Positions 61,014 through 64,000 of a stretch of 64,000 nt of DNA are shown here, piece after piece. Numbering within the stretch: the stretch's first letter is position 1; each line of letters starts with the position of its first letter. This stretch comes from Rhodanobacter ginsengisoli (GTDB lineage Bacteria; Pseudomonadota; Gammaproteobacteria; Xanthomonadales; Rhodanobacteraceae). The position numbers and the translations under genes were made by a program. The notes beneath the pieces were generated by a model that did not search any database, was not told the DNA's origin, and saw nothing but the letters and a program-made list of their open reading frames with translations. The DNA is taken from the NCBI RefSeq assembly GCF_042657065.1, contig NZ_JBHSNF010000004.1:1-64000 (forward strand), written 5' to 3'.

Positions 61014-62624
61014 ATGCCCTCCCCCCAGCTCGTCCCGATTCGTCGCGCCCTGCTCAGCGTCTCCGACAAGACCGGACTGATCGATCTGGGCCGACGCCTC
61101 GCCGCGGCCGGCGTGGAACTGCTGTCCACCGGCGGCAGTGCGAAGGCGCTGCGCGAGGCCGGTATCGCGGTCATCGAGGTCAGCGACGTCACCGGCTTTC
61201 CCGAGATCATGGACGGTCGGGTCAAGACGCTGCACCCGAAAGTGCATGGCGGCCTGCTCGGCCGACGCGGCACCGATGACGCGGTGATGGCCGAACTCGG
61301 CATCGCGCCGATCGACCTGCTTGTGCTGAACCTGTATCCGTTCGAGAGCACCGTGGCCAGGGCGGATTGCACGCTGGAGCAGGCCATCGAGAACATCGAT
61401 ATCGGCGGGCCGGCGATGCTGCGTTCGGCCGCGAAGAACTGGAACGACGTGGGCGTGCTGACCTCGCCCGACCAATACGACGACGCGCTGGCCGAGATCG
61501 AGAGCCAGGGCGGCCTCGGCCGGGCCACCCGTTTCAGGCTCGCCGTCGCCGCATTCAACAACGTGTCCAACTACGACGGCGCGATCAGCGACTACCTGTC
61601 GGGCCTGCAGCTCAACCCGACGCAGGACGCGATCGCCGGCCACGCCGCCTTCCCGGCCCAGGTCAACAGCCGCTTCGTCAAGCTGATGGACCTGCGCTAC
61701 GGCGAGAACCCGCATCAGCAGGCAGCGTTCTATCGCGACCTTCATCCGGCGCCGGGGACGCTCGCCACCTTCCGCCAGTTGCAGGGCAAGGAGTTGTCGT
61801 TCAACAACATCGCCGATGCCGATGCGGCCTGGGAATGCGTGCGCAGCTTCAGCAAGCCGGCCTGCGTGATCGTCAAGCACGCCAACCCGTGCGGTGTCGC
61901 GGTGAGCCTGGAGGGCATCGGCCGCGCCTACGACCTCGCCTACCAGACCGATCCCACCTCGGCGTTCGGCGGCATCATCGCATTCAACCGCGAGGTCGAC
62001 GGCGCCACCGCGCGCGCGATCGTCGAACGCCAGTTTGTCGAGGTGGTGCTGGCGCCGGCCTATGCCGATGACGCGCTGAAAGCCTTCCTGAAAAAGGGCA
62101 ACGTGCGCGTGCTGGTCATTCCGCTGCCGACGGAGGGCGAGCTGCTGCACGCCCATCCCGGCAACCACTCGAAGCGGGTCGGCTCGGGTCTGCTGATCCA
62201 GACCGCCGACCTCGGCATGATCGACGCGGCGGACCTCAAGGTGGTCACCCGGCGTGCGCCGAGCGAAGCGGAAGTGCACGACCTGATCTTCGCCTGGAAG
62301 GTGGCCAAGTTCGTCAAGTCGAACGCCATCGTCTACGCGAAGAACCGCCAGACCATCGGCATCGGCGCCGGCCAGATGAGCCGCATCTACAGCGCACGCA
62401 TCGCCGGCATCAAGGCGGCCGACGAGAAGCTCGAGGTGCGCGGTTCGGTGATGGCCTCCGATGCGTTCTTCCCGTTCCGCGACGGCATCGACGCCGCCGC
62501 CGACGCCGGCATCCGCGCGGTGATCCAGCCGGGCGGCTCGATGCGCGACGCCGAGGTGATCGCCGCCGCCGACGAGCACGACATCGCGATGGTGTTCACC
62601 GGCATGCGCCACTTCCGCCACTGA
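61014..62624 (+). CDS. purH: Bifunctional AICAR transformylase/IMP cyclohydrolase
   Basis: A 536-residue enzyme for the last two steps of IMP synthesis. The N-terminal cyclohydrolase part (RRALLSVSDKTGLIDLGRRL; GRVKTLHPKVHGGLLGRRG) and C-terminal transformylase part (KHANPCGVAV; AFGGIIAFNREVD; SDAFFPFRDGIDAAADAG) are complete. Length is normal. It is followed by a REP-like hairpin and a GST gene. Confidence 0.98.
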   Translation: MPSPQLVPIRRALLSVSDKTGLIDLGRRLAAAGVELLSTGGSAKALREAGIAVIEVSDVTGFPEIMDGRVKTLHPKVHGGLLGRRGTDDAVMAELGIAPIDLLVLNLYPFESTVARADCTLEQAIENIDIGGPAMLRSAAKNWNDVGVLTSPDQYDDALAEIESQGGLGRATRFRLAVAAFNNVSNYDGAISDYLSGLQLNPTQDAIAGHAAFPAQVNSRFVKLMDLRYGENPHQQAAFYRDLHPAPGTLATFRQLQGKELSFNNIADADAAWECVRSFSKPACVIVKHANPCGVAVSLEGIGRAYDLAYQTDPTSAFGGIIAFNREVDGATARAIVERQFVEVVLAPAYADDALKAFLKKGNVRVLVIPLPTEGELLHAHPGNHSKRVGSGLLIQTADLGMIDAADLKVVTRRAPSEAEVHDLIFAWKVAKFVKSNAIVYAKNRQTIGIGAGQMSRIYSARIAGIKAADEKLEVRGSVMASDAFFPFRDGIDAAADAGIRAVIQPGGSMRDAEVIAAADEHDIAMVFTGMRHFRH

Positions 62625-62639
62625 GAGCGCGTGCAACCC

Positions 62640-62666
62640 TGCAGGAGCACGCTGTGCGCTCCTGCA
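62640..62666. repeat. REP-like palindrome between purH and the GST gene
   Basis: TGCAGGAGC (62640-62648) and GCTCCTGCA (62658-62666) form a 9-bp stem around ACGCTGTGC. The sequence TGCAGGAGC followed by GCTCCTGCA is of the kind seen in Pseudomonas and Xanthomonadales REP elements, short palindromes mobilised by RAYT transposases. It lies 16 bp after the purH stop. Confidence 0.55.
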
Positions 62667-62720
62667 CGCTCCGTAGAGGTGCTCCGTTCCAGCATCGACC
62701 TCTTCGCTCCGGAGGCTGCC

Positions 62721-63431
62721 ATGCATTATCAGCTGTATTACTGGACGGGCATTCAGGGCCGCGGCGAGTTCGTCCGACTGGCACTGGAGGACGTCGGCGC
62801 CAGCTACGAGGACGTGGCCCGTGTCGAGGGAGACGGCGCCATCGCGCGCTTTCTCGACGGCAGCCATGAAGGTGCCCTGCCGTTCGCCCCGCCGTTTCTC
62901 AAGGCCGGGCGACGGGTGATCGCGCAGGTGGCGAACATCCTGCAATACCTCGGGCCGCCGCTCGACCTGGTGCCCGACAGCGAAAGCCAGCGGCTCTACG
63001 CGCATCAATTGCAACTGACCGTCAGTGATCTGGTGGCCGAGGTGCACGACTGCCACCATCCGATCGCCAGCAGCCTGTATTACGCGGATCAGCGCACCGA
63101 AGCGTTCCGCCGGGCGGCGAATTGGCGGGAGCATCGCCTGCCCCGGTTCCTGGGCTATTTCGAACAGGTGCTGGAGCGCGCCGGCGGTCGCCATGCCCTG
63201 CGCGAACATTCGTATGTCGATCTTTCGCTGTTCCAGCTGATGGTCGGGCTGGGCTATGCATTCCCTCGCGCGATGCAGCGCCTGGAGCCCGGATTGCCAT
63301 GCTTGCGTGCGTTGGCCGCGCGGGTGGCGGAGCGTCCCCGCATCGGAGCCTACCTGCGATCCCCGCGGCGGCTGGCGTTCAACGAGGACGGCATCTTCCG
63401 GCACTACCCGGAACTGGACGATTCGCGCTGA
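62721..63431 (+). CDS. Glutathione S-transferase family protein
   Basis: A 236-residue two-domain GST. The N-terminal thioredoxin-like domain has YQLYYWTGIQGRGEFVRLAL, with the Tyr/Thr region that contacts glutathione and a G-R-G-E turn, as in sigma/mu-like bacterial GSTs. The all-helical C-terminal domain has LQLTVSDLVAEVHDCHHPIA and VDLSLFQLMVGLGYAFP. GGAGG lies 5 nt before the ATG. The substrate is unknown. It converges with an EamA transporter gene. Confidence 0.9.
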   Translation: MHYQLYYWTGIQGRGEFVRLALEDVGASYEDVARVEGDGAIARFLDGSHEGALPFAPPFLKAGRRVIAQVANILQYLGPPLDLVPDSESQRLYAHQLQLTVSDLVAEVHDCHHPIASSLYYADQRTEAFRRAANWREHRLPRFLGYFEQVLERAGGRHALREHSYVDLSLFQLMVGLGYAFPRAMQRLEPGLPCLRALAARVAERPRIGAYLRSPRRLAFNEDGIFRHYPELDDSR

Positions 63432-63440
63432 ACCCGGCGC

Positions 63441-63872
63441 TCAGAACAAGGCGATCACCATCGCGCCGGCGACGATCAGCATGCCGCCGATCAGCAGCGG
63501 CCAGCTCGGCCGCTCACCGAGAAACACCAGGCCGAGCACGATCGCCAGTGCGACGCTGAGTTTGTCGATCGGCGCCACCTTGCTGACCGGCCCCAGTTGC
63601 AACGCCCGGTAGTAGCACAGCCACGACAGGCCGGTGGCGATGCCGGACAACACCAGGAACAGCCAGCTGTGCCACGGCAGACCGGTCGGCTTGACCCATT
63701 CCTGCCGCAGGCTGAGGATGCCCGCGGTGACGATCAGGATGACGATGGTGCGGATGAAGGTAGCGAGGTTGGAATTGATGCCGACCACGCCGAGCTTGCC
63801 GAACAACGCCGTCAGCGCCGCGAACAGCGCCGAGCCGAGGGCAAACAGCAGCCAGCTTTCACGCAGTTGCAT
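63441..63872 (-). CDS. EamA-like single-domain membrane transporter
   Basis: A 143-residue protein with one EamA repeat (about five membrane segments) instead of the two found in full DMT transporters. SALFAALTALFGKLGVVGIN, LRQEWVKPTGLPWHSWLFLV, the WLCYYRALQLGPVSKVAPID segment and LAIVLGLVFLGERPSW are typical. Single-domain members probably work as dimers. The ATG at 63872 is used. The substrate is unknown. Confidence 0.9.
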   Translation of the reverse strand: MQLRESWLLFALGSALFAALTALFGKLGVVGINSNLATFIRTIVILIVTAGILSLRQEWVKPTGLPWHSWLFLVLSGIATGLSWLCYYRALQLGPVSKVAPIDKLSVALAIVLGLVFLGERPSWPLLIGGMLIVAGAMVIALF

Positions 63873-63947
63873 CGCGCCGCCCTTCGCTGAAAGTGGGACT
63901 CCGATGGGTCCGCTGCCGGGTAACCCTCGGGTCACCCGACGGGAAAC

Positions 63948-64000
63948 TCAGTGGCTGCCGTCGCCCGGCGCCGGCGTGGCGGATTCCGCTTCGCCCGGTT
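63948..64000 (-). CDS. C-terminal fragment of an unknown protein (cut by window edge)
   Basis: On the minus strand, one frame running in from the right edge reads PGEAESATPAPGDGSH and stops at 63948-63950. The Ala/Pro/Gly/Ser-rich tail looks like the end of a protein whose body lies outside the window. Too little is present to name it, and it may not be coding. Confidence 0.25.
   Translation of the reverse strand, partial: PGEAESATPAPGDGSH

Overview
The window comes from the chromosome of a GC-rich gammaproteobacterium of the order Xanthomonadales, most likely the Rhodanobacteraceae (Rhodanobacter, Dyella, Luteibacter or a relative). This is inferred from gene order and protein style: rubredoxin/thiE/hemL, pcm-tolC-waaA, groES-groEL-cutA-dsbD, and tlpA-aroQ-accB-accC-prmA-DUF3426-fis-purH. 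No species call can be made without a search. Most of the window is conserved housekeeping DNA read on both strands. No tRNA, CRISPR array or prophage was seen.

Layout. 1-240: minus-strand promoter and leader of an rRNA operon that leaves the left edge. 495-5353: rubredoxin, thiE-hemL, glyoxalase, HIT protein, argD. 5354-8088: an accessory island with two paired palindromes, a sigma-54 promoter, a secreted micropeptide, a structured RNA with a terminator, an ISL3 transposase remnant, a VpsR-like sigma-54 activator and a perfect Crp/Clp site. 8089-20377: SDR, LON-domain protein, mpl, adk, pfp, pfkB, hppA, prolyl oligopeptidase, 2OG oxygenase, ppa. This stretch is rich in pyrophosphate metabolism. 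20449-26486: DUF2333 protein, divergent LysR/MFS, two oxidoreductases, ferritin-like protein. 26645-29359: sulfotransferase plus Asp/Asn beta-hydroxylase, then a TetR regulator. 29623-37336: pcm, tolC and a lipid A/LPS-core block (waaA, lpxL-like, GT2, waaL-like ligase, GT4). 37391-50303: CHCC zinc finger, Yip1, YceI, nitroreductase, ELM1-like protein, large propeller-GGDEF protein, glnE, LTA-synthase-like sulfatase, small secreted protein. 50543-64000: groEL-groES under CIRCE, cutA, dsbD-tlpA, aroQ, accBC, prmA, DUF3426, fis, purH, GST, EamA.

The most interesting region is 5493-7915. A near-consensus sigma-54 promoter (5656-5671) sits downstream of two copies of TGTAA(A/C)-N6-GTTACA at about -180 and -100, the usual geometry for a bacterial enhancer-binding protein. 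The gene for such a protein (6340-7782) lies next door with its own Crp/Clp site. The promoter points at a small secreted peptide and a set of stable RNA hairpins ending in a terminator. The peptide's signal-sequence frame is out of phase with the ribosome-binding site by one copy of a 5-bp tandem repeat. Assigning these parts to one circuit is inference.

Other points of note: ThiE lacks the usual QxRxK phosphate-binding residues, DsbD carries two N-terminal redox domains, pfp, pfkB, hppA and ppa lie within one short region, and palindromic repeats form the C-terminal codons of the O-antigen ligase gene.
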